Positions 1-10,388 of a stretch of DNA of 64,000 nucleotides are shown here, in pieces. This DNA comes from an uncultured Bacteroidia bacterium (GTDB taxonomy: Bacteria; Bacteroidota; Bacteroidia; NS11-12g; UBA9320). The translations under genes and the position numbers were made by a program. The notes beneath the pieces were generated by a model, which was not told where the DNA came from, made no database searches, and was given only the letters and a program-made list of their open reading frames with translations. How positions within the stretch are numbered: the stretch's first letter is position 1; the number at the start of each line of letters is the position of its first letter. The stretch lies in the NCBI GenBank assembly GCA_943789165.1, contig CALSTB010000005.1:851827-915826 (forward strand). The letters are read 5' to 3'.

Positions 1-3000
1 CGAATTTGACGCTTTCTTGAATCGTTTGGTTGTTAGCGATGGCTACTGTAATAGAATCTCTAGTTAGAATTGCTTCGCCCACATCTGCTATTCCGTTTCC
101 ATTGGTGTCTGCGACAATCTTCACCTGCATCAATATACCCGGTTCTTTAGAACTACCGGTGTTGGTAACCTCATAATCAATAGTCACCTCTTCACCTCCA
201 GTTGTGGCTATACTTGAAGCCTTTGCAACACTTACTTGATAAATTCCTTTTTTGATTGAATCTAACTGTAAATCACTACTAGTACTTACGTTAATATCAC
301 AATACGTACTATCCTTGACACAAAGCGCAGGTTGTAACACAACCGACTGCGCAATAATCTGGGTACTTCCACAATCAAGTTCTGCCGGATTCACATACGT
401 TCTGTATTTGAGTATCATGGAATCACCAACGGCAATACCACTAGGAATCTCCCACAATCCAGTGTACTTCAATCGATTTTGTACGGTTGGTTTGTTTGCT
501 GGACCATTGTGAATGTTGACCAAATAGGTTGTATCCACATAGATTCCATCTGGGAGTAACAGTTGTATAAAATCACTAACACCAGTGGTATCAGGACCTA
601 GATTTATAAATCTGAATTGTCCATCACCATCGTAATTACAGATGTCTATTGGTTTTTTATCAAAAGAGATAAATGCAAAATAGGGTTTTACAATGCCTTT
701 TATGTCCAATGGTTTACTCGCTGCGTAATTACTCAGCACAGACTTTCCACACCGAAGTTCACCTCCTGGCCTAGTTAAAAAGTAAGTCGAGCTAACAAAG
801 TCACAATCGGTACTAATTGTACATTTAATTCTGTAAGAATTGACCAAATTCGAGGTAACACCGGCAAGACCTTCTTTGGCTAAATAGGCGCTGTACTGAC
901 TAACTTGCCAGCGATAATTCCCCCCACCCAAATCAATTGGATTAAGCAACATAAAGGAATCAGAGCTGGTGCCAAGAAACGCGTATGCGGTATCTTTTAA
1001 AATGACTCCAGGTTGCAGGAATAGATCGACATATAAATTAAATGCCCGTGCGTTGGACAGATTCTTAACACTGATTTCGAATTGTGTGAAATCACATAAA
1101 TCTACAACAGTGTCTTGTTTGGTTATGGAAGGAGTCAACAAGGTGTTTTGCGGAACGTAGTACAAGGTTTTCTGTAAATCGACACATCTTGCTACTGATA
1201 AACTATCTGGATACCCTTCACAATCGTTGCCAACATAAATCACAAAACTATCTCGATCACAGGAAGTATATGTTGCTTTAATAAGGAAGCTTTTGTTCTT
1301 AAGTGCATTTAAATCACCAAGTTGAAAAATGCCGTTGACATTTGGAACTGCATTACCTGTAGACACATCAATGATGCTTTCTACTTTTGTATTGCCATTA
1401 TCTCCTGCTGCAATCCAAATGTGTTTTGAATTCGACTTAGCTGAGGAATTGTCAATGACTATCTGCCATACGGCTGTATCGGAGTCTGCATTGACATCAT
1501 CCGACAAGGTGTTTAATCCAATCTGAGGCTTTTCATATTCTACTTGGTCACTTCTGGTAATGGAATAATAGGTTTCCTTTTGATTGCCTAAGAATCCCAA
1601 TTGTTGAAATTCAAACCCATATTGAATGGGCGACCGTCCATGTTTGGCCAAACAATTAGGTCGGAGCTTAATATACCAAACGCCCACAAAACCATCATCA
1701 CTAATCTTAAACGAGCCTCCTTTGTCCTCATACATATCTGCGACATCATATTCAATCGTATCGCCGAGCAGTCTCGAAGGTTTAATCGTATCCGCAAATT
1801 GATATTTATAGGTGCCAGTCCCAGCCGTCCTGTAGTCATACAGCATTGTATGTACGACCTCAAATCCAGGAGGAGGAATGATGATGAACTTGCTTGGTTT
1901 GGCCCACGCTCGATATTCACTAGGGAACATATTTCCCCCGTGGTAGTTGTTACAGCAGTTGCCTACACTTAAATAATAGTTTTGGGTAACTGTAAAGTCT
2001 CCACAGCTATTGGCGCTATATATACCTGCACAGCAATTCGTGAAATACGACCCAACTAATTGGAAATTGCCTGAAAAGCTATCACACTGATATTTTTGAT
2101 ACGACGCGGGTGAAGCCACATTATGCAAATAGAAATCACTTGTAATGGTTACTTCTTTGAAAAAGTTACCAGGGTTTGTTGCCACCACATACTTGACATA
2201 CAGCTCTACACTATCCGTCGTGGTGTATGTAAATCCACTATACAGCGGACAACTGGACGAAATCAAGTTGGAAACGCCTAAGTCGAATGTAAACGTTCTC
2301 ACATTGCCATTTGTGACATACGAAGTCTTTACACCGCTACAAGAGTACAATTGCGTTCCACGCCTCAATATCCGTACTCGGGCATCTGCTACCGCCAAAT
2401 ATTGACCATAAGGAATAGACGACGTCGCAGTTAATCTTGTCCAGTTCGTGATACTACCTTGTCGGTTCACCTTTCCTTTAAATACTGCCAACAAAGTATC
2501 GCCATACATCACCCTTTCTGTTCGGATCTTATCTGGATCGATCGAACCTGTCGCATCAGCAACACCATCGTTGTCGCTGTCTGGAAGTCCGTAGCTAATA
2601 CGTTTTACATTAAAGTAACTGAATTTCAATCCTGTATTACAGCTGTTGTCGCAATGCACTTTTACCTGACCGTTGTAACATAAGCTCCGTAAAACACAAG
2701 GATTAGAACACGTCGTATTTGGTGTGTAGTTGGCGTCTATGTTAATCGGTTGCACTTTATTTGAAGATGCATTGGAACAATCACCAAACAGTTTAATAAT
2801 CAGATCAGACCTGACTAACGTAATTGTCGGAACGCCCTTAAACTGTGCATGAAGAGAGTCTCCAACCATTTTAATGGTTGTGGGAAGCCACACTGCACCG
2901 GCGTGTGTTCTAAATTCAAAATCCTTTTTATTGAGCGAATGAGCTATTCCTGGTGGAAGTTCACAGTAAAAATCCAATATCGAATTGGCCGAAACACCTA

Positions 3001-4459
3001 CTAAGCTTGCTGTGGTTACCGTGAGAATAAACTTGGCAGTATCTTTATCAATAACATCCGTAGGTGTAAAAGTGGTAAAATTCAAATTGTGATACAGTCC
3101 ATACGAGCCTCTCGTTTCTGCATGGGTAATCGTTGTGTTACATTGATCCTCATAGGTTGCACTGAAGTTCCATCTGTGCGCATATATGTAATCTACGCAG
3201 TTTTGAATACAACACGATTTACTTTCCCAATCGATATACACCGTGTCGCCTGGTAGCGTTGGGGGTAATTCAATGTCCATTGCTGCAATGGGTCCAGAAC
3301 CCAAACAAGCATAATTCCCAGAACTCAAATTGAGTTTGGTTTTGATAATGTTTACACGTTGAGGTGTTCCATTTAACCCAAAACGCATACGTACAGAAGA
3401 GGTATCAATCGCTGACAAATTCCCACCCCAAAAACCGGTACTTGCTGTTTGGAAGATTGATATTACCGTGTTACGTGCTGTATCATCACCAGCGTTTACA
3501 ATGCGAAGTTGTTCATCGCTGGGAATGGTATTGTCATAACAAGTTGAAACCTTGGCTGATGGCGTAATAACTAAGTTCGGCGCTTTATTAATCAAGCTCA
3601 CCTGAGTGTTATACGTCTGTGTTTTACACACTTTGTTGTTGCAACCCCACGAGAGCACCATGTTGGCGCCAAGGTTTTTACAGGATGCAATAATCAGTGA
3701 ATCAGTTAAAACTAAGGTCTCACCATTATCTAGGTAAATGTCTTTATTACCCACTTGCTTGATATGCGTACTATCGAAAATGGATGTATAGACATTCCCC
3801 ACCTTGGTTAAATCACCACCTTGCACACCAACCACAACTAGTCCACTACCTATGGTTTGTTTTAAGCTCAATGTCTTTACGCCACCTTTCCCACCATTGG
3901 TGATCGAAATAGTTCTCACAAACAGACTTCCTAAACTACCTGAATGGAATTGATTAGTGATGTTACTAACGTTTATGGACGGTTGATTGACTGATAAAGG
4001 CAGTGATTTATGACTCACCGACCCACCACTGTATAGGCAAATTGCATTGACAGTAGGTATTCCCCCATTCGTTAAATAACCTGTTAAATCACAATCTGCA
4101 ATCAAGTCGATGGTAAAAGTGGTGCTTTGCGTAATGGATAGGTCTGGTAAATTAAACTCTGGCTTTTGGAGATTTGATACAGATTTCTCAGAGACACCAT
4201 TTCCACTAACACTTCCCTGTTTATAGTAGATTCCAGTTGGCAGCGTAAGATTTACAGAAATGCCAGTCACATTTCCTGTTGTGATATTTCGAACGTCTAA
4301 TTCTACCGTTACGGCTTCACCGCAGATATCGATAGATGAAGGAAGTTTGGAAGTAATGTTAACTTTTGATTGGCCAAAACTAAACGTATTTACCACAACC
4401 AAAAACACACACACTGAGGTGATTTTGGATAACAGGGATATTACGCTGTTTCTACTCAT
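1..4459 (-). CDS. Giant secreted repeat protein, 3' end beyond window
   Basis: One reading frame stays open from an ATG at 4459 to the left edge, giving at least 1486 codons with no stop. The N-terminus is a signal peptide (a positive start, a hydrophobic run around residues 12-28, then FSFGQS), so the product is exported. The rest is a chain of beta-rich modules resembling DUF11/CARDB-type surface repeats. They restart with phrases such as SIDICGEAVTVELDVRN, VDLCDFTQFEISVKNLS and PIDICNYDGDGQFRF, each with a conserved cysteine. Two acidic, calcium-loop-like stretches are visible: DSDNDGVADATG near residue 630 and DTNGNGIADVGE near residue 1453. Proteins of this build in Bacteroidota usually end in a T9SS sorting or gliding/adhesin C-terminal domain, which would lie outside the window. 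A surface adhesin or structural role is inferred; no enzymatic motif was seen. Confidence 0.85.
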   Translation of the reverse strand, partial: MSRNSVISLLSKITSVCVFLVVVNTFSFGQSKVNITSKLPSSIDICGEAVTVELDVRNITTGNVTGISVNLTLPTGIYYKQGSVSGNGVSEKSVSNLQKPEFNLPDLSITQSTTFTIDLIADCDLTGYLTNGGIPTVNAICLYSGGSVSHKSLPLSVNQPSINVSNITNQFHSGSLGSLFVRTISITNGGKGGVKTLSLKQTIGSGLVVVGVQGGDLTKVGNVYTSIFDSTHIKQVGNKDIYLDNGETLVLTDSLIIASCKNLGANMVLSWGCNNKVCKTQTYNTQVSLINKAPNLVITPSAKVSTCYDNTIPSDEQLRIVNAGDDTARNTVISIFQTASTGFWGGNLSAIDTSSVRMRFGLNGTPQRVNIIKTKLNLSSGNYACLGSGPIAAMDIELPPTLPGDTVYIDWESKSCCIQNCVDYIYAHRWNFSATYEDQCNTTITHAETRGSYGLYHNLNFTTFTPTDVIDKDTAKFILTVTTASLVGVSANSILDFYCELPPGIAHSLNKKDFEFRTHAGAVWLPTTIKMVGDSLHAQFKGVPTITLVRSDLIIKLFGDCSNASSNKVQPINIDANYTPNTTCSNPCVLRSLCYNGQVKVHCDNSCNTGLKFSYFNVKRISYGLPDSDNDGVADATGSIDPDKIRTERVMYGDTLLAVFKGKVNRQGSITNWTRLTATSSIPYGQYLAVADARVRILRRGTQLYSCSGVKTSYVTNGNVRTFTFDLGVSNLISSSCPLYSGFTYTTTDSVELYVKYVVATNPGNFFKEVTITSDFYLHNVASPASYQKYQCDSFSGNFQLVGSYFTNCCAGIYSANSCGDFTVTQNYYLSVGNCCNNYHGGNMFPSEYRAWAKPSKFIIIPPPGFEVVHTMLYDYRTAGTGTYKYQFADTIKPSRLLGDTIEYDVADMYEDKGGSFKISDDGFVGVWYIKLRPNCLAKHGRSPIQYGFEFQQLGFLGNQKETYYSITRSDQVEYEKPQIGLNTLSDDVNADSDTAVWQIVIDNSSAKSNSKHIWIAAGDNGNTKVESIIDVSTGNAVPNVNGIFQLGDLNALKNKSFLIKATYTSCDRDSFVIYVGNDCEGYPDSLSVARCVDLQKTLYYVPQNTLLTPSITKQDTVVDLCDFTQFEISVKNLSNARAFNLYVDLFLQPGVILKDTAYAFLGTSSDSFMLLNPIDLGGGNYRWQVSQYSAYLAKEGLAGVTSNLVNSYRIKCTISTDCDFVSSTYFLTRPGGELRCGKSVLSNYAASKPLDIKGIVKPYFAFISFDKKPIDICNYDGDGQFRFINLGPDTTGVSDFIQLLLPDGIYVDTTYLVNIHNGPANKPTVQNRLKYTGLWEIPSGIAVGDSMILKYRTYVNPAELDCGSTQIIAQSVVLQPALCVKDSTYCDINVSTSSDLQLDSIKKGIYQVSVAKASSIATTGGEEVTIDYEVTNTGSSKEPGILMQVKIVADTNGNGIADVGEAILTRDSITVAIANNQTIQESVKF

Positions 4460-4499
4460 TTTTTTGACCAACCTTCGAATTTACTAAAAAAGTGATAAT

Positions 4500-4516
4500 A
4501 AATACGTTACGTATTT
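4500..4516. promoter_or_regulatory. Inverted repeat in 5' leader of the giant protein gene
   Basis: AAATACG, spacer TTA, CGTATTT forms a perfect 7-bp inverted repeat between the putative -7 box (4527-4534) and the ATG at 4459. Its position in the leader fits an operator or a small RNA hairpin. Which one cannot be told from sequence alone. Confidence 0.35.
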
Positions 4517-4526
4517 GTATTGAAGC

Positions 4527-4534
4527 CAAAGGTA
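4527..4534 (-). promoter_or_regulatory. Putative -7 box for the giant protein gene
   Basis: On the minus strand the sequence reads TACCTTTG, an exact match to the Bacteroidota -7 consensus TAnnTTTG, about 67 nt upstream of the ATG at 4459. A TTG about 23 bp further upstream could be the -33 element, though the spacing is long. Confidence 0.45.
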
Positions 4535-5625
4535 TTACAAGTTTAGCAGCTTATCTTCAATGATTTTAATATCATTTGGAACCTTCGTTTTCTTCAGAGC
4601 CAACGTATACAATTCACGTGATTTACCAGTATCGAACGGCTTATACATATCACCTAAGAAACTATAATACAGTGCCATAGATTCCCATTCCTTTTGATAA
4701 TTTGACGTATCCAGTTCTTGTTTGGTCTTGTCGAAACCATGCACTTTGTAAAAAACGATAAAGCGGTTAAGCGCAGTAACCGCGGATGGGTGTAAGGCTA
4801 ATAGTCCGTCATAATAAGATAGTATCCTCACCCAATCTGTATCTTCAATGGTTTTTGACGAGCAATGCTCGTACGCAATTGCGGCTTCGAAATGATAAGA
4901 AGTTACGTAAGCTTCAATAGAGGATTTACTCAGGTACTGAAGTCGGTGGTTAATCAATTCTTGATTCCAAAGACTTCGGTCTTGGTCAGCTAATAATATC
5001 AAACTGCCATCCTCCGTAACACGACTTTCTATTCTAGACGCATGGAAACAATTGAGCGCCATTGCAGCAAACACTTCAGAAAAAGGGGTCGATGAATTAT
5101 CAATCAATAGCTTACACAAGTACATAGATTGATTGAGTAAGTCTTTACGTATGGATAGATCTTGTTGCGATTGGCAGCCCTCGTTGAAGAGCAAATAAAT
5201 AGCGGTTAATACTGTCCGAACTCTTGGTTTGAGATGTGCGTTGCCAGGAAATTTTGGTTTTATCTACTGATCTCTAAAAAACTTCTTAACTCGATATAAA
5301 CGCTTAAATATCGCATCTTCCGACACAAGCAGAGCACTAGCCACTTCACTCGTACCAAAACCACATAGCGCCTTAAGAATAGAAGTAATCTGATTCTCTT
5401 TCGAAATGCCATCGTGACAACATGTGAACATCATTCGCAACAAATCATCTTTTATCTGGTTTTCCTCCCAAAAGTGTCCATGACATAGCATAAAGAATAC
5501 TCTGAGTTTAACAGGTCTTTGTCGTCACTACTAAAATCAAATGATTCCGAAAATTTATTCCGCCGAACCACGTCCATTGCTTTGTTGTTATATGTTTTTA
5601 TAGAAGACGAACAGCCTTGTACAAA
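4535..5625 (-). pseudogene. Decayed ECF sigma factor (COG4941 / DUF6596 type)
   Basis: Three pieces of one sigma-70-family gene are recognisable. Near 5625-5545 there is a remnant containing SIKTYNNKAMDVVRR, the usual 'NKAiDxlRR' segment after sigma region 2. After a frame change, 5491-5264 gives LRMMFTCCHDGISKEN and the region 4 helix-turn-helix (GTSEVASALLVSEDAIFKRL). An in-frame TAG at 5264-5266 then interrupts, and the same frame continues through IYLLFNEG to the TPR-like C-terminal domain (LLADQDRSLWNQELI, EAAIAYEHCSS, TDWVRILSYYDGLLAL) ending at 4535. The N-terminal DNA-melting region is missing. Truncation, a frameshift and a nonsense codon together make it a pseudogene. Intact relatives are about 400 residues long. 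Confidence 0.8.
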
Positions 5626-5653
5626 TTAGGACAAATGGAACGACTTTTTTTTC

Positions 5654-8600
5654 TTATTGCTTCAAAAGCTTGAAAATGTAGACTTTCTCGCCGTCTTGTA
5701 CTTCCATAAAATAGATGCCTGACGCCAAATGTGCTGTAGGAACGATTTCATCTTTGTTCGCTAATACACGTCCAAACCATACATCTTCGCCGGTAGCGTT
5801 GAATATATGTAAGTCCAATTCGCGATCAATTTTGGATTCAAAGCGTACGGTTACATCTCTTACTATTGGATTCGGGAAGACTTGAATGTTTTCATTCACG
5901 TCAATGTTTGGAATCACAATCGTATCTTGATAATCCGTTTTGATAATGTCTGTTTGTGTTACGTCGAAAACCGAAACCCCATCCACAGTGGCAGATATGG
6001 TATTCGTTAATGTGGTAAAACGATTCCATAACGCGATGTCGTCGATATACCAACCTCTTCCACCAACAGCTGGGTCAGAAACCATTCTAAATCGAATGTT
6101 GACCACATTACCTTGATAAAAGCTTAAGTCGATATTGGTCTGGATAAATCCGTTTGAGTTACCTGAAAACGCTGGTCGACCACTGATTCTACTCGTATTG
6201 TTCGGATCAATTGTGCTGTTATATCCATTGGAAATCATTTTGTCTCCCAAATCAATCCAATCTCCATTGACTAATATTTCAACAACAGCGCCATCATTTG
6301 AGCTTTCAGTATTGTAGTAATGAGAGAAAATAAGATTTGGATTCGCCATTTTGGTTAGATCAAACGTATTTTCCAACCAACCGTCTGACGACGTACCAAC
6401 GTTTTGAATAAACCAACTAAAGAAACCACTATTGGCTTCCGTTTTACTTCTTAACCACATGATAGACCCTTGATCTGTGGTTGGTGTCCAATTCGCTGTG
6501 TCTTGTTCAACATTATCGAGCCATACCTCATTTCCACCGGCGTCTTTATCCACTTTTACCGAATACCCGCATTCCACGCTATCTCCACCTGCAAGGTTGG
6601 TTATCGTCAATGAGAAGGTATTGTTTGCCTTGTCAAACACCAAGTTGCATCGTCCGTCAGAAGTCACAAATGTTGCCTCCGCACTAAGTGTATCAAATAC
6701 CTCGATACTTGGCAATACTTCACCACCCCGATTAACAACCTTGATACTATAGTCGATTGTTTCTCCAGATGTGGCGCTTGCAACGCCAGATTTATGAACA
6801 CTGTAGTTGTCTAGATAAGGAGGTAAATCAAACGCTTGTACACCGTCTGCTCTGCTTTGTGATGAGCCTTGGTCGGCACTATACCCTAAACCTCGGTTAG
6901 CAAATGCTGTCCAAATAATCTTTTTATTCTTTCCGCCATTCAGCAATTCATCAGCCTTCAAAATAGCATCTCTACCGTCAACAAATCCTGGTCCACAAGG
7001 TTGTAACTTCATTGCTTCAAGCGTTAAACGCATCATGATGTTGTTTCCACCTGTTCCTCTGTACAAGTCTTCATCATAGCCATATTCGTTAATAAACGCC
7101 CAATGAAGATCCCACAACATCGAACACCATACGCTTCCAACACCATGAGGTACTGTGAATTGTGCGTTCTTAATGTAGTCGTATGTTACTGGATTTACTG
7201 AGAAACTTGTTGAATATGGATAAACACGGATTCCACCACCGTTGGTTGCTTGTCCGCTTGAATACGTTCCAATGCCACGTCTTTTTTCAGGTGCATCATC
7301 CTTATGTTGCGTCATTATCAATCCAAGAAAATCACTCCAGCCCTCTCCCATTTGCTCTTGGTATGTGTTGGATTGCAAACAGGAACTGTTGCTTGGTCCA
7401 CCTGTTAATCGTGTACTGATTCCATGTGTGTACTCATGAGCTATAACGCCGTTATCGAAATCACTGTCTCTAAAATTTCCTTCAATTCTTGAAGAATCGT
7501 ACATCGACCCTTCTACTGTTTCCACAGCCATTCTCGCTTTAATCGTTGCACCATCGGTTTGACCAATCATGATACTTGGAATTGTCACTCCTGTAGCGTT
7601 GCCACGCATGGCAAACGGCGCAGTGGCTGCATTATTAATGACGATGACACCAATGGCACCAGCACTTTGTGCTTTTTGAATTTTAGATACAAACGAGCAA
7701 TTTCCTCTATCAAAAACCGCAATGTTGCCACTTAAGGCGGCATTGTTGGTCAAGGTGTTACAGCCTTCTGAGCTATTCGCTGTTCCATCTTCTACCAATA
7801 CTAAATTCCCTTTAACCGGAACCTGTGTTAAATCGCCTCCAATTGTCGCTGGGGCTGCTGTATATTTTTTAGCAATTGAAGCTGGATCGTCAATCTGGAA
7901 ATAATCTTCGATGGTGGTTCCATTCCCCCACAAAAACATTTGCATTCGTGGATTTTGTCCGTCGACCATCGGATTGAAGTTGGCGTTATTTGTGCCACTT
8001 CCGTCTTGCGCATCGGCAAAAACATGGTCACTAGCATTTCCGCCGTTCCCATAATTGTTTTCTTGAAAGTTTCCAGATGGTTCGTCGAAGCCGTATTGAT
8101 ACCATACGTCGTGCATTAGGTTGTTCCAATAAAACAAGTTGATGATAGAAGCGTCTAAATAGTTGGTTGCCGATTGCGTAGTGCTAAAATCAGCTGCAAA
8201 CGTTAAACCTGAACCGCCTTCTGGACTATATCCTGTTCCGTTGTTGCCATTGATATCGTCCTGAGCCCACACGTTATTTCCTCTTGTAATGGTGTATTCT
8301 GCTCCGGCAGCGCCGTTTACATCGTGCCATCCAAAAGGTGATGCAATTGCATCTGCAGGATCCTCTTCAATCGTTCTATTGCCGTGGTTTGGACTTTCAA
8401 TTGGGTATTTAAAGACCTGATAAGAAGCGTCTGCTTGGGTTTTTAAGGTTTCAGTAACTGCCAAGACACTTGGAGCAAGCCAAGTATCGGTGGTGGTTTG
8501 ATTATGGTTGCAAGTTGCATGGTTATCGAATTGGCAACGGACAATTAAGTCTGATTTTACCAATACGTCTCCAGTTGATGCACTTACATACGCATTCCAC

Positions 8601-9151
8601 ATATGTTCTGGCTGCTCACTAAAATATTGAATATAGAAACACGAATAAATCGTGTTGTTTAATATGTAAAATCCTTTTTCTAGTCTAACAGGCATGGTCA
8701 TCGTTGATGAATCCATCCACTCAAAGCCGCCGTTGACCACGTTAAATCTGATTGTCTCAAGGCTAATGTCCGTTTGATTCACAACGTCCAAGAAGCGTTT
8801 AAAAACATCTTTCGCATCTAGGTTAAATCGGTTATCGGCCGACAAGGCACTGAGGTTAGATTGTAATCCTTTTGAAACGTAAACCACTTCATCTTGTCTC
8901 ATTACCGCATTCGCAACGGCATTAAAAACAGGCATTTCATTCAACTGTTGCCGAACATACACGTGATTCAATTGAGTAAAACGATCAACGTAATCATCCG
9001 TAATTTCTAAGTTTAAAACGTCGCTCGGTTGTAAATGAAACTCCGAGATAAACTGTTGTTTAATGCGGTCTGTTTTTGTGTTGATGAACTGTCCAAACAC
9101 TGGATTTAAGAGCAACATAAATGCTGCGAAAGCGTAAATTTTCTTATACAT
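5654..9151 (-). CDS. Secreted fungalysin-family (M36) zinc metalloprotease with PA and T9SS domains
   Basis: This 1165-residue exported protease starts with a signal peptide (residues 1 to about 20, ending VFGQ). An FTP/PepSY-type propeptide follows, then the M36 catalytic domain. HEYTH at residues 572-576 supplies two zinc ligands and the catalytic glutamate, and E603 in GEGWSDF is the likely third ligand. A protease-associated (PA) insert occupies roughly residues 430-550 (ALSGNIAVFDRGNCSF, AGAIGVIVINNA). After the catalytic domain come a DUF11-like module and a jellyroll-like region. The last 80 or so residues are a T9SS type A sorting domain (VFPNPIVRDVTV; ends VYIFKLLKQ). Expected role: degradation of extracellular protein after export through the T9SS and cleavage of the tail. 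It appears monocistronic. Confidence 0.95.
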   Translation of the reverse strand: MYKKIYAFAAFMLLLNPVFGQFINTKTDRIKQQFISEFHLQPSDVLNLEITDDYVDRFTQLNHVYVRQQLNEMPVFNAVANAVMRQDEVVYVSKGLQSNLSALSADNRFNLDAKDVFKRFLDVVNQTDISLETIRFNVVNGGFEWMDSSTMTMPVRLEKGFYILNNTIYSCFYIQYFSEQPEHMWNAYVSASTGDVLVKSDLIVRCQFDNHATCNHNQTTTDTWLAPSVLAVTETLKTQADASYQVFKYPIESPNHGNRTIEEDPADAIASPFGWHDVNGAAGAEYTITRGNNVWAQDDINGNNGTGYSPEGGSGLTFAADFSTTQSATNYLDASIINLFYWNNLMHDVWYQYGFDEPSGNFQENNYGNGGNASDHVFADAQDGSGTNNANFNPMVDGQNPRMQMFLWGNGTTIEDYFQIDDPASIAKKYTAAPATIGGDLTQVPVKGNLVLVEDGTANSSEGCNTLTNNAALSGNIAVFDRGNCSFVSKIQKAQSAGAIGVIVINNAATAPFAMRGNATGVTIPSIMIGQTDGATIKARMAVETVEGSMYDSSRIEGNFRDSDFDNGVIAHEYTHGISTRLTGGPSNSSCLQSNTYQEQMGEGWSDFLGLIMTQHKDDAPEKRRGIGTYSSGQATNGGGIRVYPYSTSFSVNPVTYDYIKNAQFTVPHGVGSVWCSMLWDLHWAFINEYGYDEDLYRGTGGNNIMMRLTLEAMKLQPCGPGFVDGRDAILKADELLNGGKNKKIIWTAFANRGLGYSADQGSSQSRADGVQAFDLPPYLDNYSVHKSGVASATSGETIDYSIKVVNRGGEVLPSIEVFDTLSAEATFVTSDGRCNLVFDKANNTFSLTITNLAGGDSVECGYSVKVDKDAGGNEVWLDNVEQDTANWTPTTDQGSIMWLRSKTEANSGFFSWFIQNVGTSSDGWLENTFDLTKMANPNLIFSHYYNTESSNDGAVVEILVNGDWIDLGDKMISNGYNSTIDPNNTSRISGRPAFSGNSNGFIQTNIDLSFYQGNVVNIRFRMVSDPAVGGRGWYIDDIALWNRFTTLTNTISATVDGVSVFDVTQTDIIKTDYQDTIVIPNIDVNENIQVFPNPIVRDVTVRFESKIDRELDLHIFNATGEDVWFGRVLANKDEIVPTAHLASGIYFMEVQDGEKVYIFKLLKQ

Positions 9152-9261
9152 AAAAAAGGATTATACTACAAAATCGAGCAAATATCGCATTATTGGTCAG
9201 AAACAATGTCACATAAGTGCCCGTATATTTAGACCAACTTGGCTACAGATCTATTCCGTTA

Positions 9262-9942
9262 TTACGAAATCATGTCATCAGAAATCAAATGCCGACTGTC
9301 TGCGTGTGGATTCTCCTGACTTCGTAACGATTCCATGTCAGATTGCATTATGACGTAAGATTTCGAAAAACGATCATGCCAACCTATGCTCGGCGACGCC
9401 AAACAGCTTAGAGATTCAAACGGTATTAATCGGCAAAGTGTACGAATTAAGGTTTGACTCAAACTTAGGTATTGACCAAATTCATCTACTACAACAGATT
9501 TAGTAAGGTATTTGCCAAAAGACTTATGTAAAATGAGTTCAGTAAAGAAATAGTATAGAAAGAACACTAAGTACAAATTACCGGAATCGACTACGATGCC
9601 CGTGTTCCCAAACCAAAGCGTAAAACCCATATCACCGATACGAACAACTTGCATGGAAAAAGCGGTTAGAAAATAAATAAGAATGGTGTCAATTACCGAA
9701 TGTATGAATCTAAACGTACGTGGTATAACTGGGATATGATAATTATGTTCCTCTGGGTCGATAGTTTCAACAGGGTCTTTCTTTGTCTGCTCTTTGATTT
9801 CATCTTGACCGCGCTCGTTTAACAACTGACGTGCTGCCTGTATGGCGTCGGATTGGTAATTGTCTGGATTTTGAACAATTTGATTGAGCTCTTCAAAGGT
9901 CTTGCTTTGAAACTTTTCTGTGAAGTGGTCAATATTACTCAC
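9262..9942 (-). CDS. RDD family membrane protein
   Basis: 226 residues. The first 70 or so are soluble and helical and contain a short repeat-like segment (SDAIQAARQLLNERG). The rest is an RDD-type membrane domain: R and D residues in FRFIHSVIDTILIYF open the first membrane helix, followed by a second helix (LVFFLYYFFTELIL), the SFGKYLTKSVVVDE loop, and a final segment with SIGWHDRFSKSYVI. RDD proteins are integral membrane proteins of mostly unknown or transport-related function. It is the last gene of a tight run (9262-11376); two bases separate it from the upstream lipoprotein gene, so co-transcription is likely. Confidence 0.8.
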   Translation of the reverse strand: MSNIDHFTEKFQSKTFEELNQIVQNPDNYQSDAIQAARQLLNERGQDEIKEQTKKDPVETIDPEEHNYHIPVIPRTFRFIHSVIDTILIYFLTAFSMQVVRIGDMGFTLWFGNTGIVVDSGNLYLVFFLYYFFTELILHKSFGKYLTKSVVVDEFGQYLSLSQTLIRTLCRLIPFESLSCLASPSIGWHDRFSKSYVIMQSDMESLRSQENPHADSRHLISDDMIS

Positions 9943-9944
9943 AA

Positions 9945-10382
9945 CTACTTCCTTTTCTTGGTCAACGTCATTCTCAAATCTCCTAATTCAGAAATACTTT
10001 GTGATAAATAGATTTTCTTGGCATTTTCAAATTCAATGCTAAAGTTTGAGTTATCAATGATGATTTCATCAGCACTTTCTACCCGTAACAACATGCTGTC
10101 TTCGTCGAATTGCCAGGTAGCTTCATAACCATCTGGATAGTAATCGGAGGTTACCAGACAGGTATTATCAGACCTAAAAAAGTAGGTGGTCGAAAGCGCC
10201 AGCTTTTCACCCTCGCTGATGATGCCTGGTGATACCGTGGGCATATCTGCCTCCATGTCGACTACTTGCCAAGTCCCTTCAAGTGTTATTGAATTGTAGT
10301 TTGTTGTACAACTAGAAAAAATGGTAACGACACCTGTAATACCAATAAATACCGCGTTTCGAGCAAGCTTATATTTTCGCAT
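9945..10382 (-). CDS. Small lipoprotein, lipocalin-like
   Basis: 145 residues with a lipoprotein signal peptide ending IFSSC, so it is probably anchored to a membrane by the cysteine. The mature part begins with a beta-strand pattern (LEGTWQVVDME) and continues with YFFRSDNTCLVTSDYYPDGY and ATWQFDEDSMLLRVES. This resembles the small lipocalin-like domains that Bacteroidota lipoproteins often carry. No ligand or function can be assigned. It sits between the RDD gene (2-nt gap) and the helical membrane gene upstream (6-nt gap), which suggests an operon. Confidence 0.7.
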   Translation of the reverse strand: MRKYKLARNAVFIGITGVVTIFSSCTTNYNSITLEGTWQVVDMEADMPTVSPGIISEGEKLALSTTYFFRSDNTCLVTSDYYPDGYEATWQFDEDSMLLRVESADEIIIDNSNFSIEFENAKKIYLSQSISELGDLRMTLTKKRK

Positions 10383-10388
10383 AATAGT

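Noticed and set aside
1588..1972. Open frames on both strands within the giant protein gene
   Set aside because: They are out-of-frame or antisense shadows of one long uninterrupted frame with signal peptide and repeated modules.
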